The notes under the pieces were generated by a model that made no database searches, had not been told where the DNA came from, and saw only the letters and a program-made list of their open reading frames with translations. The translations under genes and the position numbers were made by a program. From Gyrodactylus bullatarudis (Eukaryota; Platyhelminthes; Monogenea; Gyrodactylidea; Gyrodactylidae), in assembly GCA_012064415.1 (NCBI GenBank), contig SSNU01000115.1:204212-268211 (forward strand): a DNA stretch of 64,000 nt, given 5' to 3'. Positions within the stretch are counted from its first letter, which is position 1. Each line of letters opens with the position of its first letter. Shown piece after piece: positions 51,677 to 63,000 of the stretch.

Positions 51677-52135
51677 ATGACCAGAGGGTCCCCTGTGAGT
51701 CCCCCATCTCCAATTCAAAACTTAGACCCAAAATCGGAAATTTTACCCTCCACCTCAACATCAGTCGATACAAAACAATCCGAGAGCGGTCCAATGTTCA
51801 CCTCTACACAAATAAATGGATCAAATAACGATGACCCAGCAACTATATTGGCAAAAACTCAAACCTCGACATCAGTTGATATTAACACCTCCTCTAGTTG
51901 CAAATCATCAAATGAATCCAACTCACAAAACCCTAGTAACCAAATTTCTACTGTACCCCACGATGATCGAAAAAGGTATTTTTCTCAGCCAGAAGTACAA
52001 GCCCCTACTCCATCACGAAAAAGAAATCTGTCGACATCACCTAAGCAACAAAAAAGAAAGGGGAAACAGAGAAAACGATTACCAACTAACAATCAGACAA
52101 TAGATGTATTCCTCACAGCCCCAAGAGTATGAGCA
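51677..52135 (+). CDS. Unrecognised Ser/Thr/Pro-rich basic protein, probably transposon ORF
   Basis: 151 codons, ATG in frame, TGA stop. The first 100 residues are Ser/Thr/Asn/Pro-rich and disordered-looking (TSTSVD repeated three times); the last 50 are very basic (SRKRNLSTSPKQQKRKGKQR) and end IDVFLTAPRV. No domain is recognised. C content is higher than in surrounding DNA. Its position just upstream of a hammerhead-like relic and a Penelope-like fragment suggests a transposon ORF1 rather than a host gene. An overlapping frame (51816-52103) looks like a shadow. Confidence 0.4.
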
Positions 52136-52238
52136 CACTCAACCCCCATTGGTCAATCTTAGATGATTAATTGCTATTCGTTAGATTTTATAATGTTTCT
52201 TAATCTTGCATGTATATAAATATATCTAAAGTCGGTGT

Positions 52239-52281
52239 TTGGTCTAAAGAGAACCGACGAAAATAAAGCTTTATTCACCAA
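52239..52281 (+). ncRNA. Hammerhead-like relic
   Basis: Stem I TTGGT (52239-52243) with ACCAA (52277-52281), CTAAAGAG where CTGANGAG is expected, GAAA, and a stem III AATAA[AGCT]TTATT followed by C. Stem II is weak and position 5 is changed, so probably inactive. Relatives: 59086-59130 and 61816-61858. Confidence 0.4.
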
Positions 52282-52334
52282 TAATCCTTCGTTCGTTCTT
52301 AACACTAGCATGACTTCGAGTCAGAAAGCTCAAA

Positions 52335-53045
52335 ATACTATTTATATACTTTCATGATCTCATACCTATCAGTTTTGTCAAATCAGGTGAGAGAATAGAA
52401 TAATACAAGAGGCTGACCTATGATAATAAAGTATTGATAATCAGAACAGAATAAAGTCATAATTTTTCATCAGATTTAATTTAACTTCCTTCTTTTGCCA
52501 AAAAGCTGAATCCAACACTGCTCAATGATTTTAGGTGATTAAAATTTATAAAAACCTCTTCCTTAGAACAAGAATCAAAGAACATAAAAACAGTATTTTG
52601 AGAAATGATAATAAGTCACATGTTTTTCAACATGTTCTTAACAAAATTCTTAGTGTACAGAAAAACTTTAGAAAGAGGTTAATTCATGAAGCTCTAGAAA
52701 TAGGCAATAATGATACTTTTAATGGAAATGTTGGTGAAGTGAACATTGAGCAGTGTTGGATTCAGCTTTTTGGCAAAAGAAGGAAGTTAAATTAAATCTG
52801 ATGAAAAATTATGACTTTATTCTGTTCTGATTATCAATACTTTATTATCATAGGTCAGCCTCTTGTATTATTCTATTCTCTCACCTGATTTGACAAAACT
52901 GATAGGTATGAGATCATGAAAGTATATAAATAGTATTTTGTTTTTGACAAACTTGTTGTACCACTGAAGAAGGCGTGTGAAGACAATCACCGTCGAAACG
53001 TTTGGATGACCATGGCTGAGAATTCTAATATTGACCCAAGTTTTA
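52335..53045 (+). mobile_element. Penelope-like element fragment with inverted tail
   Basis: About 52335-52534 is the inverse of the element's own 3' end (about 52720-52930), followed directly by a forward GIY-YIG remnant (52535-52795: [37 protein letters not shown]) and the 3' tail with a hammerhead-like motif. The family is the same as at 11195-11850. The GIY and YIG motifs themselves are missing from this copy. Confidence 0.75.
52961..53010 (+). ncRNA. Hammerhead-like motif at Penelope-like 3' end, degenerate
   Basis: CCA + CTGAAGA (52964-52970), stem GGCGTG/CACCGTC with a bulge, GAAA (52995-52998), CGTTTGG. The 3-bp stem I CCA/TGG is kept. Confidence 0.4.
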
Positions 53046-53049
53046 ATAA

Positions 53050-53406
53050 ATTTTATTATAAAATTAAATCAAGTCATCTGATGACTTTCGAAAATTTCAT
53101 ATTCTTCAATTTTGAGTCTCAAATTTTTGTTTATTTCAGAGGTTTGAAGCAATACTCATTTTTGATAACCCTCTAACTTTCAAATCAATAAAAATTTTCT
53201 GTTCAAAGTTCGAAAAAATGGGATTTTGGCGAAAACTCAGAACTTGAAAATGGCCATATTTTTCATAAAAATAATTTTTTTCTTCAACTGGTAAAAGTGG
53301 CAACATGAGTTGGATTCTAAAAAATCTTCAATGAATTCGAATTCTTGATGAAAATATCGATATTTCTGTAAAAATCATAGATTCCCAACTCCATGTCAAT
53401 TAGCTT
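53050..53406. mobile_element. TA-type inverted-repeat family, right half
   Basis: Ends CATGTCAATTAGCTT followed by TA (53407-53408). Contains the inverse of the family arm (TTCGAATTCTTGATGAAAAT order). The left end is lost next to the Penelope-like tail. Confidence 0.6.
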
Positions 53407-53436
53407 TAGTAGATTCTCAAATCAACTAGCAATGCA

Positions 53437-54275
53437 TTGAAATTTTCAAGTCAAATAAGGGTTTCATTTATTTTTATTATTAAAATCAATTTATCATTCT
53501 TCACGGTCGTAATAAGGATCTTCGTGGTATCTACCTATGTTGTCCATCTGTGTGAAAGAGCATTTATAAAGATTTTGTTTTCCATATACTCAGGAAAAAA
53601 CAGCTCGCTTAGGTTTCTTTTAACTTACCACTTGGGGATTATTGCACATGTAATCACAAACACGGGTTAAAACATGGTCCACATCTCGCGGACTTAAATT
53701 ATTGACACGAGCCTCTAGTTCTGGCTAGATAGAAAGGATAACTAAATAATAAATTACTGTCATTTTGGATACGGACATCTCATGAAGCGTCGATAGTATA
53801 TTGTCATAATCAACATTTCGACCGTCATCATAAATTGCTCGAATTGGATTCATTCTATCTTCTTGTCTCTTCATTGGATGATTATTTTTCTCATTCATTT
53901 TTTTTAAAATAATCTATCGAGAGTGGTATTTTCAGACCACGTCATAAAACAGTATTTATATTTATACCAAAAATCGGTAGTAAAAAATTGTTTTCAAAAA
54001 CATGTTTCACAGAAAGTTCAAATGAGTATTTTTCATCCGGCTACCATCATCTTGATATTTTTTCCATGGATTCTGACCATGTGTATTTTTCTAAATCTAT
54101 AGATTGGTATCCGACCAAATCTAGTTAATTATAAATACACCATGAGGGTTGTGGGCTATAAAGTGTGAAAGAATATAGTGTCACTATATTGTTTCAGTTT
54201 AATTTTAATGAAGTGTGATTTTGAATGAAATATTATTCGTCAAACTGCTTATTAACGAATAACCTCACAACATTT
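53437..54275. other. Intergenic DNA, nothing recognised
   Basis: Reading frames are short and without known domains. Confidence 0.45.
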
Positions 54276-54279
54276 TTTT

Positions 54280-54720
54280 TGTTAGAAAAATTTATTAATA
54301 TATACAATATAGGTAAATATGAACATAAATAAATCTTATATAACGATATAATGTGCAAAAATATACAATACATATTTGGTCTATGTGATTTAGTTCATTT
54401 AACAGTCAAGTAACTAAATGAGTCTGAGCAATAATTCGAAGACCAAACTGGATTTGATAATTTATAAATGTAGGGAGGAGTATAAGAGAGATTTTGAATA
54501 ATCAATTTTTGATCTAATATATGCCATAATAGATTTAAGATCATGGGTGTTGTTACAATCTGAAAGATTGTATTTAGCATCTAATTGTCTTAAAGACGAC
54601 AATAAAATATGGCCATTATAGTTTTTATTCCTTAGATTGTAAGAGGAGGTAATGGATGACGACGAGTTTGTAAAACTTTTTATAATAAGCTTTGTTTTTT
54701 GTTGGACGACAAGTTTGAAT
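54280..54720 (-). mobile_element. 5'-truncated LINE fragment
   Basis: Plus strand begins TTTTTTTTGTTAGAAAAATT (inverse of the LINE 3' end). The minus frame around 54600-54400 resembles the C-terminal part of the LINE at 29995-30489 (order ...KYKLC/KYNL..., [15 protein letters not shown] region). No catalytic motif remains. Confidence 0.6.
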
Positions 54721-54779
54721 TTTGACCAAGTTGATTAGACGTAGAGATCGACGTTATATTTAGGCCGTTTCATTTCTAA

Positions 54780-55080
54780 CACCTAAAGTTGGTTGATTTA
54801 AAGTTTTGTAAAAATTTCCCTTTTTAGATGATTTCGTTGATTTCAAAGTGAATGAGCCCCCAGAAGTTGATTTAAAGGATCACAATTAGACAAAAGGATC
54901 AAATATGCCAGATGTGATCTTAGAAACCAACCCATAACCATCAATTAAAAAATGATTTCTGATGACGTGATTATTTTTACCGCTTGAAAATCGAGGAAAC
55001 TTTTATCGTCCAACTTGCGTATAAAATGGCAATACTATTAAAATTTTAATAACTTCTTCGTCTACTTGTGATCTTAGAAA
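54780..55080. repeat. Diverged TA-type inverted-repeat family fragment
   Basis: Shares GTTGATTTAAAGGATCACAATTAGACAA-type interior order with other copies. No ends. Confidence 0.4.
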
Positions 55081-55794
55081 AAACTTTGATGATCTAAACT
55101 TTGCCAACTCGAGATGCATTTATCGTTGAAATTTAAAGCTTAAACAGTAGGCTAGAGTAAAATTTTATTTTCTCCAAACAATTCGCGAGAGTACTTTCTT
55201 TTCTGATAGAATTTAGTACTGAGATCATGTATATTTTTAAAGCGTGAAAGTCATTCTCTATTTCATTGCCCATATTTCCCACAATATCCCACGGACATGA
55301 TAAAACAACGAAATTCACAATGAAGGCCCCTTTGATGATAAAATTACTAAAACTTAAGAAATTCCTTAAATGGCCAATATATTTCAGATTTTAGTGATTA
55401 CGTAGTAAAAATTCATTGAAAACTGGGCGGGGATTTGAAGAATTATGGATTTTTAAAACTGAATGACACGGTAGTAATCGGTTATGACACTAGATAACCA
55501 GATTTTTGATCGCTGATCAGTATGCGAAACTACACACGATATTTCCGACGAAAATTAGCTTCATCAATAATTATTATGAAATAAAAGGAATACCAACTTT
55601 TGTTTCCAGTTCTGAATCAATTAATATAAGGAATAACTTTCAGCAAGAGTTGTAGTTAAATTGTAATTCTGGCCCAGTTCATGCTTGAGTGAATGCCAAT
55701 TGATTGTAAATAAAATCTGGAATATTATTTAAATAGGATCAAATACGAATGAATAATGTCTATAGTTTTATTCTATGCAATGCATATGTTGTAG

Positions 55795-55860
55795 CTGATT
55801 CGTACTCAAGTATAAATTAGCAAGGATTTCTCTGCTGATTCGTACTGAAAGGGTAGAGGG
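55795..55860. repeat. Partial copy of the 55903-56313 palindrome end
   Basis: GATTCGTACT and AATTAGCAAGGATTTCTCTG followed by CTGATTCGTACTGAAA; matches the terminal part of the neighbouring element. Confidence 0.5.
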
Positions 55861-55902
55861 GAATACATCGCATAGACCAAGTGTATGCTTAATAATTTCA
55901 GT

Positions 55903-56313
55903 GTCAATTAGCAGAGCAATCCCTGCTAATTCGTACTGAAAATATTAAGCTTCGTATCTTTTATGCAATTCAACCTGTCTGTTTCTGTTCTCGATTTGTT
56001 CTCATAATGTTTTAATTTATTTTTCACACCTCATTCAAATAGAAAATTTCTGGATTTTCGAGTTTTTTAAATTATTTATAAAGATCGAAAATATCTTTGA
56101 TTTTAGAAAAAATGATGGATTTCTCTATGAATAAAATTCTCTAATTGAATGAGTTTTGCAAAAAAATATTTGAACCCCCTGAAGGTAGAACAAATAAAAT
56201 GAATATGAGAACAAATCTAGTACAGAAACTTCAGAGTTGAATTGCATAAAAGATACGAAGCTTAATATTTTCAGTACGAATTAGCAGGGATTGCTCTGCC
56301 AATTGACTGAGAC
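55903..56313. mobile_element. Palindromic element, about 410 bp
   Basis: Inverted arms of about 120 bp: CAATTAGCAGAGCAATCCCT, CTAATTCGTACTGAAAATAT, then GCTTCGTATCTTTTATGCAA inward, and the inverse at the right. No reading frame. It directly abuts the hammerhead-like structure at 56317. Confidence 0.7.
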
Positions 56314-56316
56314 TGG

Positions 56317-56443
56317 TACGAAAGAAACTCAACAAGCATTTAGAAATAATCTGACGAGTCCAAAAGAGGACGAAACACGCGTATATGTCTACTATATATG
56401 TATACTTAGATTATTTCTAAATGCTCAGTGAGTATCTTTCGTA
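56317..56443 (+). ncRNA. Hammerhead-ribozyme-like structure with long stem I
   Basis: Exact core CTGACGAG (56351-56358), stem II TCC (56359-56361) with GGA (56368-56370) closed by G-C, loop AAAAGA, then CGAAA (56371-56375). The 15-bp stem I GCATTTAGAAATAAT pairs perfectly with ATTATTTCTAAATGC (56410-56424) and continues after an internal loop with TACGAAAGA/TCTTTCGTA. Stem III and cleavage site are unclear: the base before the 3' stem I strand is G, while a canonical TGTC lies 20 bases earlier (to 56389). Confidence 0.55.
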
Positions 56444-56514
56444 TATATATATATATTATAATATATTAATAATTATTAATATTATCTAGATTCTTAAAAA
56501 TCGTTTTTAAATTC

Positions 56515-56570
56515 GATATCTTTGTAAAAATCATAGATTTCCAATTTTATATCAATTAGCTTTACTAAAA
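56515..56570. repeat. Right end of a TA-type inverted-repeat element
   Basis: AAAAATCATAGATTTCCAAT then TATATCAATTAGCTT and TA: the family's right terminus only. Confidence 0.55.
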
Positions 56571-56730
56571 TAAAGTTTTGCCTATCTATTCTCATAATAA
56601 AAGTAGCTTATCAAAAAGACAAAACTTGAATTAATTTTTCTCAGAATTTATTATTAAATAATGCGAAAATATAATTGTATTTATTCAAGAAATGAATCTA
56701 TCCTTTCACATATGAACGATTCCTTCATGT

Positions 56731-56736
56731 TTTATT
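56731..56736 (-). other. Candidate polyadenylation signal of CASD1
   Basis: TTTATT on the plus strand is AATAAA on the minus strand, about 70 bases past the CASD1 stop. Further AATAAA words occur at 56680-56685 and 56647-56652. Confidence 0.35.
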
Positions 56737-56806
56737 AAGTCATTGTTTCAGAATAGATCTAGGCAATTGAGTAAGAACGGTTGTTCCTTATTGGATAGGG
56801 TATTAA

Positions 56807-57067
56807 TCATATCGTATCGTTCCAGGTCACATGGATGAAGACAGCTACGAACATTGTCATGAGAAGATTGCGTACAAGTCTAAGATCATTGTCTGTGGGA
56901 AGTATGAACTCAGTTTGAAGGCGATGGGATATACCCTTCAACTCATAGGCAATGCAAATCATAATGAGGGTAGTGAGGATTAGATTCATGATAGGATGGC
57001 CAGGTAAGAGAACTAGGATACCATTAGAGTCAGCAGATAACCAAATATGATATTGAGTAACGTAAAG
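56807..57067 (-). CDS. CASD1: CASD1 last exon
   Basis: Acceptor TTTTTCTAG, phase 0, stop TGA. 86 codons: VTQYHIWLSADSNGILVLLP, two further hydrophobic helices (LILTTLIMICIAYEL and LVRNLLMTMFVAVFIHV) and end NDTI. Confidence 0.95.
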   Translation of the reverse strand, partial: LYVTQYHIWLSADSNGILVLLPGHPIMNLILTTLIMICIAYELKGISHRLQTEFILPTDNDLRLVRNLLMTMFVAVFIHVTWNDTI

Positions 57068-60000
57068 CTAGAAAAATAAAATTAAAATTTTGACAAAGTC
57101 TATTAGAAGAAGGTTAATCGTTCGAGATAATTATTGCATAAGGCTCTTAAACTAAATTAAATATAGATAGACTAAAAGCTTCCAGATGACGATTAGTTTA
57201 TTAGTAATAAATTATTACTAATAATTTATCGCATATTTATTTTTATAATATTTTTTGTTATATCTACTTTATAGTAGTGACATAAATTATTATTTAAAAT
57301 ATTCTTACTTCTAGGGATATTCTACCAATTTCAATAAAAAGGGAACTGACTTTTGACCGCAGATTTTCTGTGCTATTACGCAAAATAATCAGACCAATGA
57401 GCTAAACATGGAAAAATAAATTATTAAGAGATTAAATTAATCCCTTTTTATTGTGAAACTTACAGGAAATGCAACAATATACGGATGAAAATCATTACAG
57501 GATTCTTTTGTTTGACAATTCGATACGAAAAGAATATATGCCTGGGAAAATTGTTTAATGATAAACTTTCTTCGTCTTCATATGTATTTGTAAAAACGAA
57601 AGAATTTCAAATCCAGACCAGATTAAGGTTTGAACTTGATTTTGTAGAATTTTTCCCTCCTCACTCATGAGTAGCGGACAAAGAAAATATTTTTTCAAGT
57701 TCCCCCTTAAGATTTCGAAGGTATCATTCTATTTCTTTTTGAAGCTTTCTAAGAATGATTCATTTAGTAAAATCTTTAAATATTTTGATTTCAGCTTCCT
57801 CATCTAGGACATCATTAAGGAAACAACTTAGTCATACTTTTTCTCACTGAGTCTTCATACAGCACTTTCCTATTTCACGTTGCGAGAAATAAAACTCAAA
57901 AAAGGGGTCTTCTATATTACAATGAACCCATCGATTCAGATGTCAAGGAACTGATTTTTGACATTCAACAGCCAAGTGGGGTCGCAGGTTATTCGTACTA
58001 ATAACTTTTAACTAATTAATTCTTCTCATTTCAAACCTCTACTTCTTCCCCTAAATGATATTACCTCACCTAAATAGAATTTGAATGTCCTTTTCATGCG
58101 AAAAAATAATCTCAAGCAAGCAAAGACCCGCCCTAAAAATTTCTTGATTAAAAAAATATAGATTTTTAGGAAATTATTTTTCTATGCTTGGTAAAATGAG
58201 CTAAATCATAGAATGCAAGAATAAAATGACAATCAACTCACTGACATCAATATAATCGATAAGATTATTAAAAGTCCTGGTATGAGTTGACGACATTTGA
58301 GCTTGAAAAAACGATTAATAAGTTTTCTCGGAGAGAAAATCAATTCAAGTTTGTAGGGCACTCTTGAGCTCTGAGATGATCTGCCATTGTGATCACTTTT
58401 ATTATTATGCCAAAATCCACAGCATTTAGGATTACCATCCTACATCACGGAAATAGATTAATAGATCAGAAGAATATACAGTTTATCGTTAGTTTGGATC
58501 ACTTTTACAACCTTAGGCTAATTGATATGAAGTTGGGAATCTATGATTTTTACCAAAAATCTCGATTTTTCAAAAAGAATTCATATTTTTGAAGATTCTT
58601 TGGTATCCTGATCAAATTTGGTCTTTTTTCAAATTTCAATTAGACGCTAAAATTCCTTTTTTTGAACTTTAGCTTGAACTTAAAAATTTTTTACAGAATT
58701 ATACAAGAAAATAATTTATGCTAAATCTGCATAGTCTTGTTATCGTTTGGGAGCTGAATTCCGATTTTTTGAACACTTTCACTACTTGATGGCCCATATC
58801 GGGGTCAGATTTTTATTACCTGTGTAGTCTCTTAAAACCTCTATTTTGATTTGAGTTCAAGTTTTTAAAAATCCTTTTACTTATATATTATAAAATTAGA
58901 AAATTCCTATTTTAAAGCGAAAGATATCAACAATTAATAAATCAAAAACGCATACGAATTAGTGAAAAGAAGATAATTCAAATTATTTTGCCTTGGTGGC
59001 AAATATTTCAACTTTTAAAACACAATTCAATTTAAACTAGTCAGAAGAATTCTTTTTTTTCTCTAAAAATATCAATCCGGTATGTTATGGTCTGATGAGA
59101 TGCGGTGAAATATAAGCTTTATCACTGAATATTCACATGACTTCTAATTCCTCAGGATGATTCCTTCATCATCACAAAATCTAAATTGGTGATTCAAAAA
59201 AGTGCAATTCTGACGAAAATCTTTTTGTGCTTGAATTTGAGTATCATTTGAGTATCATATATACTTGAAGACTCTAGCATGATTCGATGTTAAATCGAAA
59301 AAGCTTACAAAGATATCTGAATTGAATTCCATCTTGTATTGACCAGAAGGCATAGGTCTAAAGATAAATTTATTATTAAAATATTCATTCATTCAGACTG
59401 AAACTTACAAGAACTTTTTTCTTTTCAGGATAACAATTAAAACTCCAAAGAGGATTCCATAAAATGTTGTGAATCTGTCTATACTGAGACGGTGATGCCA
59501 TTCATGGAGGGAAGACCATTCCGTTTTATCAGATATAATTTTTACATTCTTTTCATCATTCTCCATAGTAAATAGAATATTATGAGGCCTATGTGAAAGA
59601 ATATAAAATGTACATATACATACATTCACTTTAATAATTGTATAATCATTTCAAATTTAAATAGATCTGTTTTTAAGAAGGTCAAGTTTCTGGAATCTTT
59701 AAATCTTTCATGGGCTTGAATTCCTTTAATCCATTTATAATTATGTTAATTACGACAATATTTCAGGGGGAAATATTTCTCGAAATGAATAGCAAAATTA
59801 ATAGCAAAGTTAATCTAACAATAAGAATTTCATCTGAAATAAAAACTAATATGTAATGGGACTGTTTTAGCAAAAACGAGGCATTTAATGTTTTAAAAGC
59901 AAAATTGTCTCGGTTATCAGACAATTCAGATAAGAAACGATAATTCTATTCATCGTATCCAAAATAGCAAAATTACAGCCCTAATTGTAATTTATCATCA

Positions 60001-63000
60001 ATGAAACCCCTAAAAATAACTCTTTCTTGGGTTATATGGGGATAAATGTATTTTTTCAAAACAAACAAAATTCTTTTTTTAACGAATTAGCCACTCATGA
60101 ATAATTGCTATTGCTCAAATTTCCAAATTTTCACAAGATTCAATCATGTATAAAAGCTAGTAATAATCAAGTTGAGTATTTTTTATTTGTTAAAAAACCT
60201 CATTTTTTCATCGGATTGATGAAAAATAATTTCAAACCTAGATAAAGTGACCCATTTTCAGTTGAAATTGGATTTCTTAATCATTTTTAGTGCTTGAGAA
60301 TGAGTAAATTTTTGATTCATCAAGATCCTCCTAAGACAGCGTGTCTTGCAAAAATTTAATATTTGGTTTCTTTGACTAATTTTGATCCTAAAAACATCAT
60401 TTGACCATTCTTTCATATATAAATCAATAAAAATGTTGAGCTAAAATTTCTAAAAAATGGGAATTCGGCGCCAACTAAAAATTCTACAAAGTCCACATTA
60501 TCTATACCTTTTTCAGGTCTAGTTCGTAGAATGAAGAAGTCAATTTTGTATTTTTTCATTTTGTATTTGTAAAACTCAATTGTCTATTTAGTATGTAATT
60601 AAGGCTGGAAAAAAAACAAAATTGAATTAACATGAATACTTCACACTGTAGATTGATTGGGTTTTTTTTCAATTGTGCACTCGAAAGAGTAATTATAATG
60701 ACTGTGGAATTTTTTTTAGATCTTTACAATTTTCAATTTCGTATTTTTTCAATTCTCTTTCATAAATATGAATAGTCAATTTCGTTCAGTTTACGTGCAA
60801 AGTTAAATAGAAATAATAATTACAGAAAATATTTATTTTATCAAAAATTATTATCATTAATTAATTATAACTATTCAGTTAAATCTTCCAAATTCATAGC
60901 AGGAATATAAATTTTTCGATATAAAAAGTTGCCGAAAAAATTTTATCTGTTGTTATTGATGCTTTTGCATTCTCAGCAATAAGTTCTAACCTTCTTAGCC
61001 TAACTTCTTGAATGGTAGGATTGCCGTTATCGCGTTGGTAAGCCAATATTTCCGATCTCTGAGCTGCTAGCAATCTTTTGACTTCAGAATTATTTCAATA
61101 AAAAAGAATATGGAACTAAACGCTGAATTCTCACATCTTCAAAATTTATTTCATTTTCAATTGCACTGTGGGCTGGTGCATTATATTATATTGCGAAATT
61201 CTGAAAGCAGATCTGAAATCAGCACAAAATTTTTTTCCAGAAAAGTTCAACCTGATCAAGATTTATTTTTCCAAATCACTACCCGTGTTATCAATGATAA
61301 TTGTCATAGGTGATTTTATATTCCTGCTATGAATTTGGAAGATTTAACTGAATAGTTATAATTAATTAATGATAATAATTTTTGATAAAATAAATATTTT
61401 CTGTAATTATTATTTCTATTTAACTTTGCACGTAAACTGAACGAAATTGACTATTCATATTTATGAAAGAGAATTGAAAAAATACGAAATTGAAAATTGT
61501 AAAGATCTAAAAAAAATTCCACAGTCATTATAATTACTCTTTCGAGTGCACAATTGAAAAAAAAACCCAATCAATCTACAGTGTGAAGTATTCATGTTAA
61601 TTCAATTTTGTTTTTTTTCCAGCCTTAATTACATACTAAATAGACAATTGAGTTTTACAAATACAAAATGAAAAAATACAAAATTGACTTCTTCATTCTA
61701 CGAACTAGACCTGAAAAAGGTATAGATGCTTATCAATTACAGTACTAATTCTTGATGAAAAAAATGAGGTTTTTGTAAAAATAAAAATTCTGAACTAGTT
61801 TCATATTTATCGGTGTTTGGTCTGGAGTGAACAGACGAAAATAATGCTTTATCCTCCGAAAATCTTTGTTCTTAACAGCAACATATAAAGTTGTCCCCCA
61901 GGTTTGGTATATGGGAAAGGGCACACCCTATTTTTTCAAGAAAAAATGTATATTTTCTTCTGTTCATATACTTTGTAGTAGGTCTATTAGTTAGTTTGTA
62001 TTTTATTTAAATTTGATGAAGCTTTTAATAGTAGACGTATGATAATAGGAAAAAATTAATATCCCATTGATAAATTATGACGGTTATGACTCAAATTTTC
62101 AAAAGAGAAAATAGATGAGTAATAGATGTGGAGGAAATAAACTTACTGAGAACCAAATATCATCATGAATAGAGTCTTGTTCTTAACCAATATCTCAAGG
62201 ATACAAGCAAATATCCCCAAAAGAAGAATGAGGAATAGTTCATTGATTTTCAAGAACGTTGGTAAACGAAAAAATTTCTTCACTCTTAGTTTTATCCTGT
62301 TGAATAGTCGCTCAATTTTGGCATCATTTTTCCGTCGGGGTAGAGAGAAGCGAATGCCTGAATCATCAAGATATCGTTTAGTTCTATTGTCATAATCAAT
62401 ATTCTCTTGTTGCTGTGAGACAGCGTTGAAGCAATTTCCATAAGACGAGGCCTTCTTATGACCTGAAATCCTTATGAAATAAAATATCGATTTGATGAAG
62501 GTTCTTCTATACAAACTTACGAAGTCCCAACTTTCTTTTCTTTTCCCCATACGAATCGATTTCCTAGGGTATTGAAAAATGATATAACTAAAAACTTGTT
62601 AGTTATTTTTCTAAATATCAAAGCTATGAATTAGGAATTTATATTTTCATAAAACATCTCATATTTTCATCAAGACCTTAAAATTTTCCTACTCCGGTTT
62701 GTACGACCGTTTTTCTGCGTGAAAATTAATAAATAAGAATTATTCGAGATGTTTTTTTTTCAAACGGTAAAAGTGTGCCTTTTGCATCTGTTTTCACAAC
62801 ATCTTTAGAAAATTTCGAGGTCTTGATGAAAAATTATCTTGTATTTTTTATCACTGATCACAGTCAAGTGAACCATTTTTCGATAGATCAACTGTTCTAA
62901 TATAGAGTTGAGTTGAATAAAACTAACATCATAGTCTGATTGTGAGTTGTGATACTTTGAAAAATTTTTTTGATTGCAATTTTTTAGTTTCATCTCGAAA

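Noticed and set aside
56440..56470. TA-rich simple repeat
   Set aside because: Ordinary short microsatellite-like AT run; no further structure.
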